Assembly: GCF_000020965.1 (NCBI RefSeq)
Contig: NC_011297.1
Location: 1,254,387 to 1,318,386 of the forward strand
Direction: 5' to 3'
DNA: 64,000 nucleotides
From: Dictyoglomus thermophilum H-6-12
Lineage (GTDB): Bacteria > Dictyoglomota > Dictyoglomia > Dictyoglomales > Dictyoglomaceae
Below are positions 1-9,765 of the stretch, piece after piece. Within the stretch, counting starts at the first letter, position 1. Every line of letters begins with the position of its first letter. Both the position numbers and the translations under genes were made by a program. The notes beneath the pieces are model-generated. The model had not been told where the DNA came from, searched no databases, and was given only the letters and a program-made list of their open reading frames with translations.

Positions 1-1075
1 CAAGAAGCTCTGTAGGAAGGTCAACCACTTTTTCTCCTTTAAAGTAAACAATAAATTTTTCCTCTTCTATTACTTCTCCTATAATCTCTGCCTCAAGATC
101 CCATTTCTTAAATATACTTATTATCTCTTCTGCTTTCTCTGGCCTTATAACAAGCAGCATCCTCTCCTGAGACTCTGAAAGTAAGATTTCCTCAGCAGTC
201 ATATTCTCTTCTCTTTGAGGAACCTTATCCAAATATACCTTTACTCCACTTCTTCCCCTTCTTGCAGATTCTGAAAGACTACTAACAAGTCCAGCAGCAC
301 CAAGGTCTTGAATTCCAACTACACCGTCAGTAGAAGCTGCCTCTAAACAAGACTCAATAAGGAGTTTTCCTAAAAATGGGTCCCCAACTTGTACAGAAGG
401 CCTCTTTTTGTGCACCTCATCATCTAACTTTTCAGAAGCAAAACTTGCACCCTGCAAGCCATCTCTCCCCGTTCTTGCTCCCACAAGAAGTAAAAGATTT
501 CCCTTGCCTTCAGCTTTTCCCCTATAAGATTTCTGTTCAGGACCCAATAAACCAACACACATGACGTTAACCAAAGGGTTTGAAGAATAACAATCCTCAA
601 AGACGATTTCTCCACCAACAACAGGAACACCTATACAATTTCCATAAAAACTAATTCCCCCTACAACCCCCTCAAATAGATACTTATTCCTTCCTTTTTC
701 TATAGGACCAAACCTAAGAGAATCCAGTAAAGCTATAGGTCTTGCCCCAATAGCAAGTATATCTCTTACTATTCCTCCCACACCTGTGGCTGCTCCTTGA
801 AAAGGCTCTACCGCAGAGGGATGGTTATGACTTTCTATTTTAAAAACCACCCTATATCCATCACCTAAATTTATTATTCCTGCATTTTCCCCTGGGCCCT
901 GTTCTACCCATTCTGCCTTTGTAAGAAAATCTTTTAAATATTTTCTTGAATGCTTATAGCTACAATGTTCGGACCATATAACTGATATCACAGACCATTC
1001 CACATCATTAGGTTCTCTACCTAAAAGCTCAATGGCATGTTTTATTTCTTCTTCCTTAAGTCCAAATACACCCAT
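1..1075 (-). CDS. purL: Phosphoribosylformylglycinamidine synthase subunit PurL (5' part only)
   Basis: Synthetase subunit of the PurLQS complex, which makes FGAM from FGAR, ATP and glutamine-derived ammonia (fourth step of de novo purine synthesis, cytoplasm). The first 358 residues are present and the gene runs off the left edge. Visible family motifs are [10 protein letters not shown] near residue 30 and [13 protein letters not shown] near residue 80, followed by a glycine-rich GGE segment. Because purS and purQ are separate genes next door, this should be the small PurL of about 730 residues. An AAGGAG ribosome site precedes the ATG, and purQ ends 15 bases upstream, so it is the fourth gene of the purB-purS-purQ-purL operon. 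I re-read the frame around 490-560 and saw no frameshift. Confidence 0.95.
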   Translation of the reverse strand, partial: MGVFGLKEEEIKHAIELLGREPNDVEWSVISVIWSEHCSYKHSRKYLKDFLTKAEWVEQGPGENAGIINLGDGYRVVFKIESHNHPSAVEPFQGAATGVGGIVRDILAIGARPIALLDSLRFGPIEKGRNKYLFEGVVGGISFYGNCIGVPVVGGEIVFEDCYSSNPLVNVMCVGLLGPEQKSYRGKAEGKGNLLLLVGARTGRDGLQGASFASEKLDDEVHKKRPSVQVGDPFLGKLLIESCLEAASTDGVVGIQDLGAAGLVSSLSESARRGRSGVKVYLDKVPQREENMTAEEILLSESQERMLLVIRPEKAEEIISIFKKWDLEAEIIGEVIEEEKFIVYFKGEKVVDLPTELL

Positions 1076-1090
1076 TTTTCTTTTCACTCC

Positions 1091-1753
1091 TTAAACTTTT
1101 TCTAGTAAAGATAAAAATAAATTTAAGCCTGAAGTACTACCAAGAATCTCTTCTACAGCCCTCTCAGGATGAGGCATAAGCCCCATCACATTTCCTTTTC
1201 TATTTATGATCCCAGCAATATTTTCCACCGATCCATTAGGATTCTCTCCATGATACTTAAGAACTATTTGATTATATTCCTTCAATTCCTCAAGACCTCT
1301 ATCAGGAATATAATATCTTCCTTCTTTATGCGCTATGGGCATTTTAAGAATTTCTCCCACCCTGTAATTCTTTAAAAACAGAGTATTGTTATTTACTACC
1401 TCCAACAAAACTTCTTTACATATAAAGGAGTTAGTCTCATTAGGAAGCATAGCTCCAGGAAGAAGACCAGCTTCAAGAAGAATTTGAAAACCATTACATA
1501 TACCAAGAACATAACCGCCTCTTTTTGCAAAATCTATTATTTCGTTCATTATGGGAGAAAATCTTGCAATAGCACCTGCTCTTAAGTAATCTCCATAAGA
1601 AAAACCTCCTGGAAGAATAATTACCTCCGAATCTTTTAAATCATGTTCTTTATGCCATAAGTAAATTGGATCAATCCCTACAACTTTTAAAGCATGATAA
1701 GTATCCATATCACAATTAGTACCTGGAAAAATTACTACTCCTACCCTCATCAT
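1091..1753 (-). CDS. purQ: Phosphoribosylformylglycinamidine synthase subunit PurQ (glutaminase)
   Basis: Class I glutamine amidotransferase that hydrolyses glutamine and passes ammonia to PurL during FGAM synthesis. The 220-residue length is normal for the family. The oxyanion segment LPGGFSYGDYLRAG (about 48-60), the nucleophile Cys86 in GICNGFQILLEAG, and the His195/Glu197 pair in MPHPER make a complete catalytic triad. The start ATG overlaps the purS stop as ATGA, which implies translational coupling; a second ATG follows directly, so the start could be one codon later. Third gene of the purine operon. Confidence 0.96.
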   Translation of the reverse strand: MMRVGVVIFPGTNCDMDTYHALKVVGIDPIYLWHKEHDLKDSEVIILPGGFSYGDYLRAGAIARFSPIMNEIIDFAKRGGYVLGICNGFQILLEAGLLPGAMLPNETNSFICKEVLLEVVNNNTLFLKNYRVGEILKMPIAHKEGRYYIPDRGLEELKEYNQIVLKYHGENPNGSVENIAGIINRKGNVMGLMPHPERAVEEILGSTSGLNLFLSLLEKV

Positions 1754-2001
1754 TCTTCCACCCTTATGCTAAAATCTTCAGTAACAGGATTCACAAGAAA
1801 TATTTCACTCATTTTTCTTACTTTACCCACAACCTCTTCTTTATTCTCCCCTAAGATCTCTATCTTGAGTACTTTTCCTATTCTTACGTCTTCTACTTCC
1901 CCAAAACCTAAATTATATAAAGCATTCTTAACAGTCTTTCCTTGTGGATCAAATATACCTTCTTTCAGAAATATTTCTAAAATTACCGTCCACTTTTTCA
2001 C
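1750..2001 (-). CDS. purS: Phosphoribosylformylglycinamidine synthase subunit PurS
   Basis: Small structural subunit (83 residues) that bridges PurL and PurQ and helps channel ammonia in the FGAM synthase complex. The sequence has the compact alpha/beta PurS pattern: an N-terminal strand WTVILEIFLKEGIFDPQGKT, a middle helix-strand around KNALYNLGFGEVEDVRIGK, and a C-terminal MSEIFLVNPVTEDFSIRV. Length and position between purB and purQ are typical. It starts 24 bases after purB and overlaps purQ by four bases. Its presence confirms the three-subunit form of the enzyme instead of the single-chain large PurL. Confidence 0.95.
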   Translation of the reverse strand: MKKWTVILEIFLKEGIFDPQGKTVKNALYNLGFGEVEDVRIGKVLKIEILGENKEEVVGKVRKMSEIFLVNPVTEDFSIRVEE

Positions 2002-2025
2002 TTTTTAAATCCTCCTTATACAACT

Positions 2026-3327
2026 TTAACTATCATATATTCCTGACCTTTCAAAAATTACATCAATATTCTTAAGAAAAATTTCAGGAGAAAAACAACG
2101 CTCAATCTCTTCTCTACTTAAATATTCCCTAATACGACTATCCTCTAAAACAATCTCCATAAAATCTCTCTTCTGTTCCATAGCCTTAAAAGCATCTTCT
2201 TGTATCCAAACATATGCTACATCTCTTAAAACCCCCTTTTCGGTGAGGGCTAAGAGGACATTCTGAGAATAGTAAATACGATAGTTCATCATCATATTTT
2301 CCCTAATTCTTTCCTCATTTACCCTCAAATCTCTAACAATACCAATAAGAAGGTTAAGTATATAATCTGTCAGAGAAGTAGCATCAGGAAATATAACTCT
2401 TTCAACCGATGAATGACTTATATCTCTCTCATGCCACAATGGAATGTTTTCTAAGGCTGAACTTATGTACCCTCTTATTACTCTTGACAGACCACAAATT
2501 CTCTCAGAAAGAACAGGATTCCTCTTGTGAGGCATAGCAGAAGATCCTTTTTGTTTTTCCCTAAAAGGTTCTTCTAACTCTCCAACTTCCGTTCTTTGAA
2601 GATGCCTTATTTCTAAAGCCATCCTCTCACACGTGGAAGCGATCATAGAGAGAGCATAAATAACTTCTGCATGCCGATCTCTTGGTATAACTTGAGTTGC
2701 CACAGGCTCTGGTCTAAGACCTAATATTTTACATGCTTCTTCTTCTACCTTTGGAGACAAATGGGCAAGAGTACCAACAACTCCAGAAAACTTTCCAAAA
2801 CTAATATTTTCTTTAGCTTTTTTCAACCTCTCTAAATCCCTCTTTAATTCTGCCCACCATCCTAAAAATTTAAAACCTAGAGTTATAGGTTCTGCATGCA
2901 TTCCATGCGTCCTTCCCATCATTGGAAGATCTTTATACTTTATAGCCTTCTTTTTAACTTCTTCCATCAACTTTATCAGATCATCCTCTATAAAATTCAA
3001 AGCCTCAATAATTTGCAAAGAGAAGGCAGTATCCATAACATCAGAAGAGGTTAATCCTTGATGAATATACTCTGAACCCTCACCCACATATTGGGCCACA
3101 TTAGTAAGAAAAGCTATCATCTCATGGTTATTCTCTTTTTCTATCTCCCTTATCTCCTCAACACTAAACCTTACTCTCTCTTTTATATTTTTCAAAACTT
3201 CAAATGGAATTTCTCCTAACCTTGCTCTTGCCTCTAACACTGCTTCTTCTACTTTCCACCATAGAGCATACCTATGTTCGTCTGACCATAAATCTCTCAA
3301 CTCTTTCCTGCTATACCTTAATAACAC
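2026..3327 (-). CDS. purB: Adenylosuccinate lyase PurB
   Basis: Fumarase/aspartase-superfamily lyase acting twice in purine synthesis: SAICAR to AICAR, and adenylosuccinate to AMP, releasing fumarate. The 433-residue protein carries the superfamily signature GSSAMPHKRNP (261-271) with the mobile catalytic serine loop, LTSSDVMD (about 93-100) and GRTHG (138-142). The start is GTG, chosen because AAGGAGG lies a few bases upstream (3333-3341 region) and just after the riboswitch terminator. First gene of the operon, so its expression and that of purSQL should be set by the tandem riboswitch immediately upstream. Confidence 0.96.
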   Translation of the reverse strand: MLLRYSRKELRDLWSDEHRYALWWKVEEAVLEARARLGEIPFEVLKNIKERVRFSVEEIREIEKENNHEMIAFLTNVAQYVGEGSEYIHQGLTSSDVMDTAFSLQIIEALNFIEDDLIKLMEEVKKKAIKYKDLPMMGRTHGMHAEPITLGFKFLGWWAELKRDLERLKKAKENISFGKFSGVVGTLAHLSPKVEEEACKILGLRPEPVATQVIPRDRHAEVIYALSMIASTCERMALEIRHLQRTEVGELEEPFREKQKGSSAMPHKRNPVLSERICGLSRVIRGYISSALENIPLWHERDISHSSVERVIFPDATSLTDYILNLLIGIVRDLRVNEERIRENMMMNYRIYYSQNVLLALTEKGVLRDVAYVWIQEDAFKAMEQKRDFMEIVLEDSRIREYLSREEIERCFSPEIFLKNIDVIFERSGIYDS

Positions 3328-3340
3328 TTTTTATACCTCC

Positions 3341-3402
3341 TTAAAATGAAAGCCCAGGCCTATAGGTTCTCCTTACGAGGGAACCTACCCGCCTGGGCTT
3401 TT
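3341..3402 (-). terminator. Intrinsic terminator, expression platform of the tandem riboswitch
   Basis: On the minus strand an 11-base arm AAAGCCCAGGC pairs perfectly with GCCTGGGCTTT (3349-3359), and an inner stem GGTAGGTTC/GAACCTA extends the hairpin. The 3' tail TTTCATTTT is T-rich but interrupted. The 5' arm of the hairpin is the same sequence as the conserved 3' end of the upstream PRPP-type aptamer (GGGATAAAAGCCCAGGCGGG), so aptamer and terminator are mutually exclusive. That is the expected layout of a ligand-ON switch. The purB ribosome site follows within a few bases. Confidence 0.85.
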
Positions 3403-3476
3403 ATCCCTTCGGTGTAGCAAGATTTCACAATCTTGCCCGCTCCGCTTGGATCCTTAGACCCTAAGGAGCGCTTCCG
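3383..3476 (-). ncRNA. ykkC-type riboswitch, PRPP class (second aptamer of tandem)
   Basis: The minus strand holds the hallmark 3' block of the ykkC superfamily: ACACCG, then AGGGATAAAAGCCC, then AGGCGGGTAGG. Upstream are the other elements: a CGCTCC/GGAGCG outer helix, a CCTTAG-GGT-CTAAGG hairpin holding the conserved TTAGGGT, and an eight-pair hairpin GCAAGATT/AATCTTGC. ykkC RNAs divide into guanidine, ppGpp and PRPP sensors. The purine-operon context, the directly adjacent guanine aptamer and the AGGCGGGTAGG ending favour the PRPP subtype, known to occur in tandem with guanine aptamers. Binding would block the terminator. Membership in the superfamily is near certain; ligand identity is inferred. 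Confidence 0.88.
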
Positions 3477-3543
3477 CTCGTAGTCAGGCAATTTACGGTT
3501 GCCTGGTAGAGACTCCCGAGCCATATTCCCGGGATTATACGAG
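3477..3543 (-). ncRNA. Purine riboswitch aptamer, guanine class (first aptamer of tandem)
   Basis: All parts of the purine three-way junction can be read on the minus strand: P1 CTCGTA/TACGAG, J1/2 TAAT, P2 CCCGGGA...CTCGGGA with loop ATATGG, J2/3 TCTCTACC, P3 CAGGCAA/TTGCCTG with loop CCGTAAA, and J3/1 ending GACTACG. The specificity base in J3/1 is C (GACTA, not GATTA), which in this family pairs with guanine or hypoxanthine. Adenine aptamers carry T. Guanine binding would repress the purine operon. The aptamer begins almost at the predicted transcription start and abuts the PRPP-type aptamer with no spacer. Confidence 0.96.
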
Positions 3544-3553
3544 ACCTCATTCA

Positions 3554-4906
<1,353 letters not shown>

Positions 4907-4999
4907 TAAAGAAAACTTTATTTTTTAAAATTTCTTTTAAATTTATTTCTATTAAGATAGAATAGAATTAAAACAAAAAAGGTTGAAAGGAGGTTAAAA

Positions 5000-5587
5000 A
5001 TGGAATTCATAGCACCAAGCTGGGAAGAGATTTACAATCTATGTCTTGACCTTTCAGATAGGATAAAACAACAAAAATATGAACCTGAAATAATTGTAGG
5101 AATAGCAAGAGGTGGGTGGATCCCCGCAAGGATTCTTTCTGATCTCCTTGGCAACTCTTATACTGCAAACTTAAAAATTGACTTTTACAGAGGAGTCGGA
5201 GAAACAAAAGATAGGCCAGTAATAACTCAGACCATCTCCACGATAGTAGAAGGTAAAAAAGTATTAATCACCGATGATGTGGCAGATAGTGGAAAGAGTC
5301 TTAAAGTAGCCAAAGAACATCTTGAACAGTGTGGTGCCTCACAAGTGAAGATAGCAACTATTTATTATAAACCTTGGTCTATAATAAAACCTGACTTTTA
5401 TATAAGTGAAACAGAAGCTTGGATAGTCTTTCCCTGGGAAAGAAAAGAATTTGTACAAAAAATGTACGAAAGTTTAAAATCCAAGGGATTAAGCAAAGAA
5501 GAAATCTTAAATGAACTTCTCAAAACAAATCTTCCTAAGGATCTCTTAGAAAGATTTCTTAGAGACATTACAGGAGAAGAATTATGA
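5000..5587 (+). CDS. Purine-type phosphoribosyltransferase (Gpt/Hpt1-like)
   Basis: Type I phosphoribosyltransferase that probably salvages a 6-oxopurine (hypoxanthine, guanine or xanthine) with PRPP to the nucleotide. The PRPP-binding loop VLITDDVADSGKSL (88-101) is intact, IVGIARGGWIPARILSDLL (about 32-50) matches the PPi loop of the archaeal/XGPRT-like group, and WIVFPWERKEF (about 140-150) resembles the C-terminal purine-binding part of that group. A tail of about 45 residues follows the core. RBS GAAAGGAGG precedes the ATG. Its stop overlaps the next gene by four bases, linking it to a sugar-nucleotide and glycosyltransferase operon. Exact base specificity cannot be read from sequence. 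Confidence 0.8.
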   Translation: MEFIAPSWEEIYNLCLDLSDRIKQQKYEPEIIVGIARGGWIPARILSDLLGNSYTANLKIDFYRGVGETKDRPVITQTISTIVEGKKVLITDDVADSGKSLKVAKEHLEQCGASQVKIATIYYKPWSIIKPDFYISETEAWIVFPWERKEFVQKMYESLKSKGLSKEEILNELLKTNLPKDLLERFLRDITGEEL

Positions 5588-7194
5588 AAAAAGCCTTGGC
5601 ATCCGGCGGGGTAATAATAAACAAGAGATCTAAAGAAATTTTTCTCCTTAAAAAGAAAAACGGTAATTGGGTACTTCCAAAAGGTCATGTTGAAGAAGGT
5701 GAAAACCCAGAAGAAACAGCTATCAGAGAAGTAAAAGAAGAGACAGGTTTAAATGTAAAAATAATAGATTATATTGGAAAAACCCATTATTTTGCCCCTG
5801 CCACCGAAAAACATCCCGAGGAAGAAAAAACTGTAATATGGTTTCTAATGGAAACTGAGGAAGAGCACATTAAGGTAGAGGAAGATACTTTTTTAGAGGG
5901 AAGATTTTTTAATTTCCGTGAAGCATATAATTTTCTTACTTTTGATCAAGAAAGAGAAATTCTAAGAAGAGCATATGATTTATATCTCATAAGAAATAAA
6001 GAAAAGAAGCTGCATATTCTAATGTTAACCTGGGAATATCCTCCAAGAATTGTAGGAGGACTTAGTAGACATGTTTATGATTTAAGTAAGCACTTAGCAA
6101 AACAAAATATAAAAGTGTCTGTGATAACCTGTGAAGCTCCAGATACACCTTTTGAAGAGCATTTTGACAATTTATCCATATATAGAGTACCTGAAAAATT
6201 AATAGATTCTTACAATTTTATCTCTTGGATTTATCTTCTTAATATATCTATGATAGTTAAAGCAATGGAAGTAAACAAAAAAGAGCCTATTGATATTATC
6301 CATTCTCATGACTGGCTAACAACTTTCTCGGCTTACACTTTAAAGCATACATTAAAAAAACCTTTAATCTCTACTATCCACGCAACAGAATACGGAAGAA
6401 ACCAGGGCATTTATACCGATGAGCAAAGATTTATCCACAATGTGGAATGGTGGCTTACTTACGAATCTTGGAAAGTTATTGTATGTAGTCTTAATATGAA
6501 AGAAGAAGTAAAACATCTATTTAGTTTACCTGAAGATAAGATAATTGTTCTTCCCAATGGAATTGACACTGAAAACTTAAGAACAACTATTGATGTTGAA
6601 GAACTAAGAAAGATCTACGCTCCTAATGGGGAGAAAATTATCCTATTTATTGGACGCATGCATCCTCAAAAAGGTGCTGAATATCTTCTAAGAAGTATTC
6701 CTATTGTTCTTCAAAAATTTCAAAATGTAAAATTTATATTTGTGGGAACAGGTCCTCAACTCAACAGCCTAATAGAAGAGTCTAAATACTTAGGTATAAA
6801 TGAGAGAGTTATTTTTACAGGTTTTATAGATGACAACCTAAGAAATGCCCTATTAAATATTGCAGATATATGTGTATTCCCCAGTATTTATGAGCCTTTT
6901 GGAATAGTAGCTTTAGAAGCTATGGCTCTTGGAAAGCCTGTAATAGCAAGTAACCTTGGAGGATTTGCTGAGATAATCGAGGACGGAAAAGATGGTATTC
7001 TTTTTGAACCTAGAAATGTCCAAAATCTAGCAGAGAAGATAATCTGGGCTTTGACAAATGAGGATCATATTCAAATTATCAAAAATAATGCCATAAAAAA
7101 AGTGAAAGAAAAATACCTCTGGGAGAAAATAGCTGAAGAGACTAAAAATCTATATTTTAAAGTCTATACAGAATATTTAAAAACCGATTGGTAA
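5584..7194 (+). CDS. NUDIX hydrolase fused to GT4 glycosyltransferase
   Basis: Two enzymes on one chain. Residues 1-137 form a NUDIX domain with an intact box (Gly34, Glu40, Arg48-Glu49, Glu52-Glu53, Gly55), which hydrolyses a nucleoside diphosphate linked to another group. From about residue 141 a GT-B glycosyltransferase begins (KKLHILMLTWEYPPRIVGG), with FIGRMHPQKG in the nucleotide-binding half and the family 4 motif EPFGIVALE (Glu437 and Glu445). The N-terminal GT part resembles glycogen/starch synthases and sucrose-type enzymes. It overlaps the phosphoribosyltransferase by four bases and precedes a sugar nucleotidyltransferase by 15. Sugar donor and acceptor are unknown. There is no sign of a sequencing artefact joining two genes, as the linker reads through smoothly. 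Confidence 0.88.
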   Translation: MKKALASGGVIINKRSKEIFLLKKKNGNWVLPKGHVEEGENPEETAIREVKEETGLNVKIIDYIGKTHYFAPATEKHPEEEKTVIWFLMETEEEHIKVEEDTFLEGRFFNFREAYNFLTFDQEREILRRAYDLYLIRNKEKKLHILMLTWEYPPRIVGGLSRHVYDLSKHLAKQNIKVSVITCEAPDTPFEEHFDNLSIYRVPEKLIDSYNFISWIYLLNISMIVKAMEVNKKEPIDIIHSHDWLTTFSAYTLKHTLKKPLISTIHATEYGRNQGIYTDEQRFIHNVEWWLTYESWKVIVCSLNMKEEVKHLFSLPEDKIIVLPNGIDTENLRTTIDVEELRKIYAPNGEKIILFIGRMHPQKGAEYLLRSIPIVLQKFQNVKFIFVGTGPQLNSLIEESKYLGINERVIFTGFIDDNLRNALLNIADICVFPSIYEPFGIVALEAMALGKPVIASNLGGFAEIIEDGKDGILFEPRNVQNLAEKIIWALTNEDHIQIIKNNAIKKVKEKYLWEKIAEETKNLYFKVYTEYLKTDW

Positions 7195-7209
7195 AGGGGG
7201 TATTATTTA

Positions 7210-9693
7210 ATGAGAGCTGTAATAATGGCTGGAGGTGAAGGGACGAGATTAAGACCCCTTACCCTAACTCGCCCTAAACCAATGACTTATATTGTAGGAA
7301 AACCCATAATGGAACATATAATTAACCTTCTTTCTGAACAAGGATTTAGAGAGTTAACAGCCACTCTCTATTATCTTCCCGAAATAATACAAGAATATTT
7401 CGATGATGGTTCAAATTGGAATGTAAACTTAGACTACTCCATAGAAGAATCCCCCTTAGGAACAGCAGGAAGTGTAAAATATGCCTTAAAAAATAAACCT
7501 AAAGATCGCATATTAATAATAAGTGGTGATGCTCTTACTGATTTTAATCTTAGAGAAGCCATAAAATTCCATGAAGAAAATGGAGCTTTAGTTACCATTG
7601 TATTAACCAGTGTAGAAAACCCATTAGAGTATGGAGTAGTGATAACAAAGGAAGATGGAAAGATAATAAAATTCCTTGAAAAACCAAGCTGGGGAGAGGT
7701 TTTTAGTGACAGTGTAAACACAGGAATATATATTCTTGAACCAGAGGTTTTAGACTATATCCCAGATAACCAACCCTTCGACTTCAGTAAAGATCTATTT
7801 CCAATGCTCCTTGAAAAAAACGCCCCCCTATATGGATACCTGGCACAAGGATATTGGTGTGATATTGGAAATTTAGAACAGTTTTTACAAGCTAACTTTG
7901 ACGCTTTGAATAAAAAAGTAAAAATCAAAATCCCAGGAAGAGAGATTTTACCTGGCATTTATACCAATGAAGAGGTGGAAATTGCCACCTCAGCTTTTAT
8001 AAGACCTCCAGTATATATAGGACAATTTACTAAAATCAGTAACAATACTACCATATTAGGACCTACCGTTATTGGGGATTCCGTTTACATAGACAATGAA
8101 TCAAAACTACAAAGATGTGTAATCTTTAACAATACTTATATAGGTAAAAAAGTTACAATTTATTCTTCCATAATAGGAAGCAAATGCAATATTAAAAACT
8201 CTACTAAGATCGAAGAGGGAGTTACCATTGGCGACAATACCAACATTGGAGAAAGAGTATTTATAAACAGTGGGGTAAAAATATGGCCTAATAAAGTCAT
8301 TGAAACGGGAACTATTGTAAATACTAGCATAATATGGGGGAGCCAATGGAAGAAAACTCTATTTGGATATAGAGGAATTTCAGGCAAGATAAACATAGAT
8401 ATAACGCCAGAGATCGCTACTAAGATTGGTGCTGCCTTTGGAACTATACTTCCTAAAAATTCCTTTGTAGTAATGAGTAGAGACGAAAAGCCTGCTTGCA
8501 GAATGATAAAGAGAGCAATTCTCACAGGAATATTATCTACTGGAGTTAACGTCTTCGACATTAGAACCCTACCTATCCCTGTATCTAGATATTCCATAGA
8601 AAATCTACATGCTGTTGCTGGAGTACATATAAGGATATCCCCTTATAATTCTGAAAAGATATTAATTGAGTTTTTAGATAAAAAAGGCACAAACATTGAC
8701 AAAAATACTGAGAGAAAAATAGAGAATATCTTTTTCCGTGAAGATTTTCGAAGAACTTATGCCGAAGATATAGGAGTCATAAGGTTTCCTCCTCACATAA
8801 TCGAATACTATGTGGAAGGATTACTTAACAAAATAGATTCCTCTCTAATTAGAAAAAGAAAATTTAAAATTGTAATAGATTACCAAGGTAATAGTGCATC
8901 TCTATTTCTACCAAATATCTTTTCGAGACTCGGGATAGAAAATATAGCACTAAACTTATATGGAGAAGAAACCAAAAAACTTCTAATCCCTGAAGAAGAG
9001 GTATTAAAAATAACTCAATCAGTAAGAGCTGATTTTGGAATGGTAATTGACAACGATAGCGAAAGTTTTTCTCTGATAACTAACGAGGGCAAAGTTATAT
9101 CAAAAGATGACTTAATTGCAGTAATGACCTATCTTGTTCTCAAAAGAGATCCTAAAGCTCAAATCGTAATACCAGTAACTATTTCAAAATCAGTAGAAAA
9201 AATAGCCGAAAATTTAGGAGGAAGTATAATACGTAGTAAAACGGCCCCGGCAGAAATAACAAAAACCATATTGAGATCTGAAGCAAAATTTGGTGCAAGT
9301 GAAGATGGATTTATCTTCCCCGAATTCCAATTGTCCTTTGACGGTATTTTTGCCTTGATAAAATTTTTAGAATTATCTTCTATAGTCAATGTGCCCATAA
9401 CTGAAATTGTTGAGAGTATGCCCAGATACTACAAAGTAAGTAGTATAGTAGATTGTTTTTGGGAAAATAAAGGTAAAATAATGAGAAAGCTTATAGAAAG
9501 ATTCGCCGAAAAACAAATTGAATATATCGATGGAATAAAAATATATTTTGACCATTCTTGGGTATTAATTTTACCGCACCCGGAGGACTCTTCTTTTGTG
9601 GTCTATGCAGAATCACCTACTCTTAAAGAATCACAGGATTTATTAGAAGAATTTACAAATATTATTAAAGAACTTAATCTTACTTTAAACTAA
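7210..9693 (+). CDS. Sugar-1-phosphate nucleotidyltransferase with phosphomannomutase-like C-terminal domain
   Basis: Probably makes NDP-mannose or NDP-glucose from a sugar 1-phosphate. Residues 1-235 are a nucleotidyltransferase (signature GGEGTRLRPLT at 8-18, then RPKPM); about 250-375 are left-handed beta-helix hexapeptide repeats; about 385-827 resemble a phosphohexomutase. In that last domain the active-site serine loop reads SPYNSE (477-482) in place of ASHNP, the metal loop is DNDSES (614-619) in place of DGDADR, and the sugar-binding loop is GASEDG (695-700). The mutase activity therefore looks lost, as in other GDP-mannose pyrophosphorylase-like fusions. RBS GGGGG lies nine bases upstream of the ATG. 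Last gene of the operon starting at 5000. Confidence 0.85.
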   Translation: MRAVIMAGGEGTRLRPLTLTRPKPMTYIVGKPIMEHIINLLSEQGFRELTATLYYLPEIIQEYFDDGSNWNVNLDYSIEESPLGTAGSVKYALKNKPKDRILIISGDALTDFNLREAIKFHEENGALVTIVLTSVENPLEYGVVITKEDGKIIKFLEKPSWGEVFSDSVNTGIYILEPEVLDYIPDNQPFDFSKDLFPMLLEKNAPLYGYLAQGYWCDIGNLEQFLQANFDALNKKVKIKIPGREILPGIYTNEEVEIATSAFIRPPVYIGQFTKISNNTTILGPTVIGDSVYIDNESKLQRCVIFNNTYIGKKVTIYSSIIGSKCNIKNSTKIEEGVTIGDNTNIGERVFINSGVKIWPNKVIETGTIVNTSIIWGSQWKKTLFGYRGISGKINIDITPEIATKIGAAFGTILPKNSFVVMSRDEKPACRMIKRAILTGILSTGVNVFDIRTLPIPVSRYSIENLHAVAGVHIRISPYNSEKILIEFLDKKGTNIDKNTERKIENIFFREDFRRTYAEDIGVIRFPPHIIEYYVEGLLNKIDSSLIRKRKFKIVIDYQGNSASLFLPNIFSRLGIENIALNLYGEETKKLLIPEEEVLKITQSVRADFGMVIDNDSESFSLITNEGKVISKDDLIAVMTYLVLKRDPKAQIVIPVTISKSVEKIAENLGGSIIRSKTAPAEITKTILRSEAKFGASEDGFIFPEFQLSFDGIFALIKFLELSSIVNVPITEIVESMPRYYKVSSIVDCFWENKGKIMRKLIERFAEKQIEYIDGIKIYFDHSWVLILPHPEDSSFVVYAESPTLKESQDLLEEFTNIIKELNLTLN

Positions 9694-9700
9694 TTTTAAC

Positions 9701-9728
9701 TTGACATTAAAATATCTAAACTTATCAT
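9701..9728 (+). promoter_or_regulatory. Sigma-A promoter of hppA
   Basis: A perfect TTGACA (9701-9706), a 16-base spacer and TATCAT (9723-9728) lie between the end of the nucleotidyltransferase gene and the hppA ribosome site (AAAGGGAGG at 9750-9758). The start site would fall near 9735, leaving a leader of about 30 bases. Confidence 0.75.
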
Positions 9729-9765
9729 AAACTAAGGAGAAATTTTTTTAAAGGGAGGTTGAAAA

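Noticed and set aside
490-630. Possible frameshift in purL suggested by an overlapping 68-codon frame
   Set aside because: Reading the purL frame through this stretch gives an uninterrupted and family-like sequence.
8160-8597. 145-codon minus frame inside the nucleotidyltransferase fusion
   Set aside because: Antisense shadow with no ribosome site or recognisable domain.
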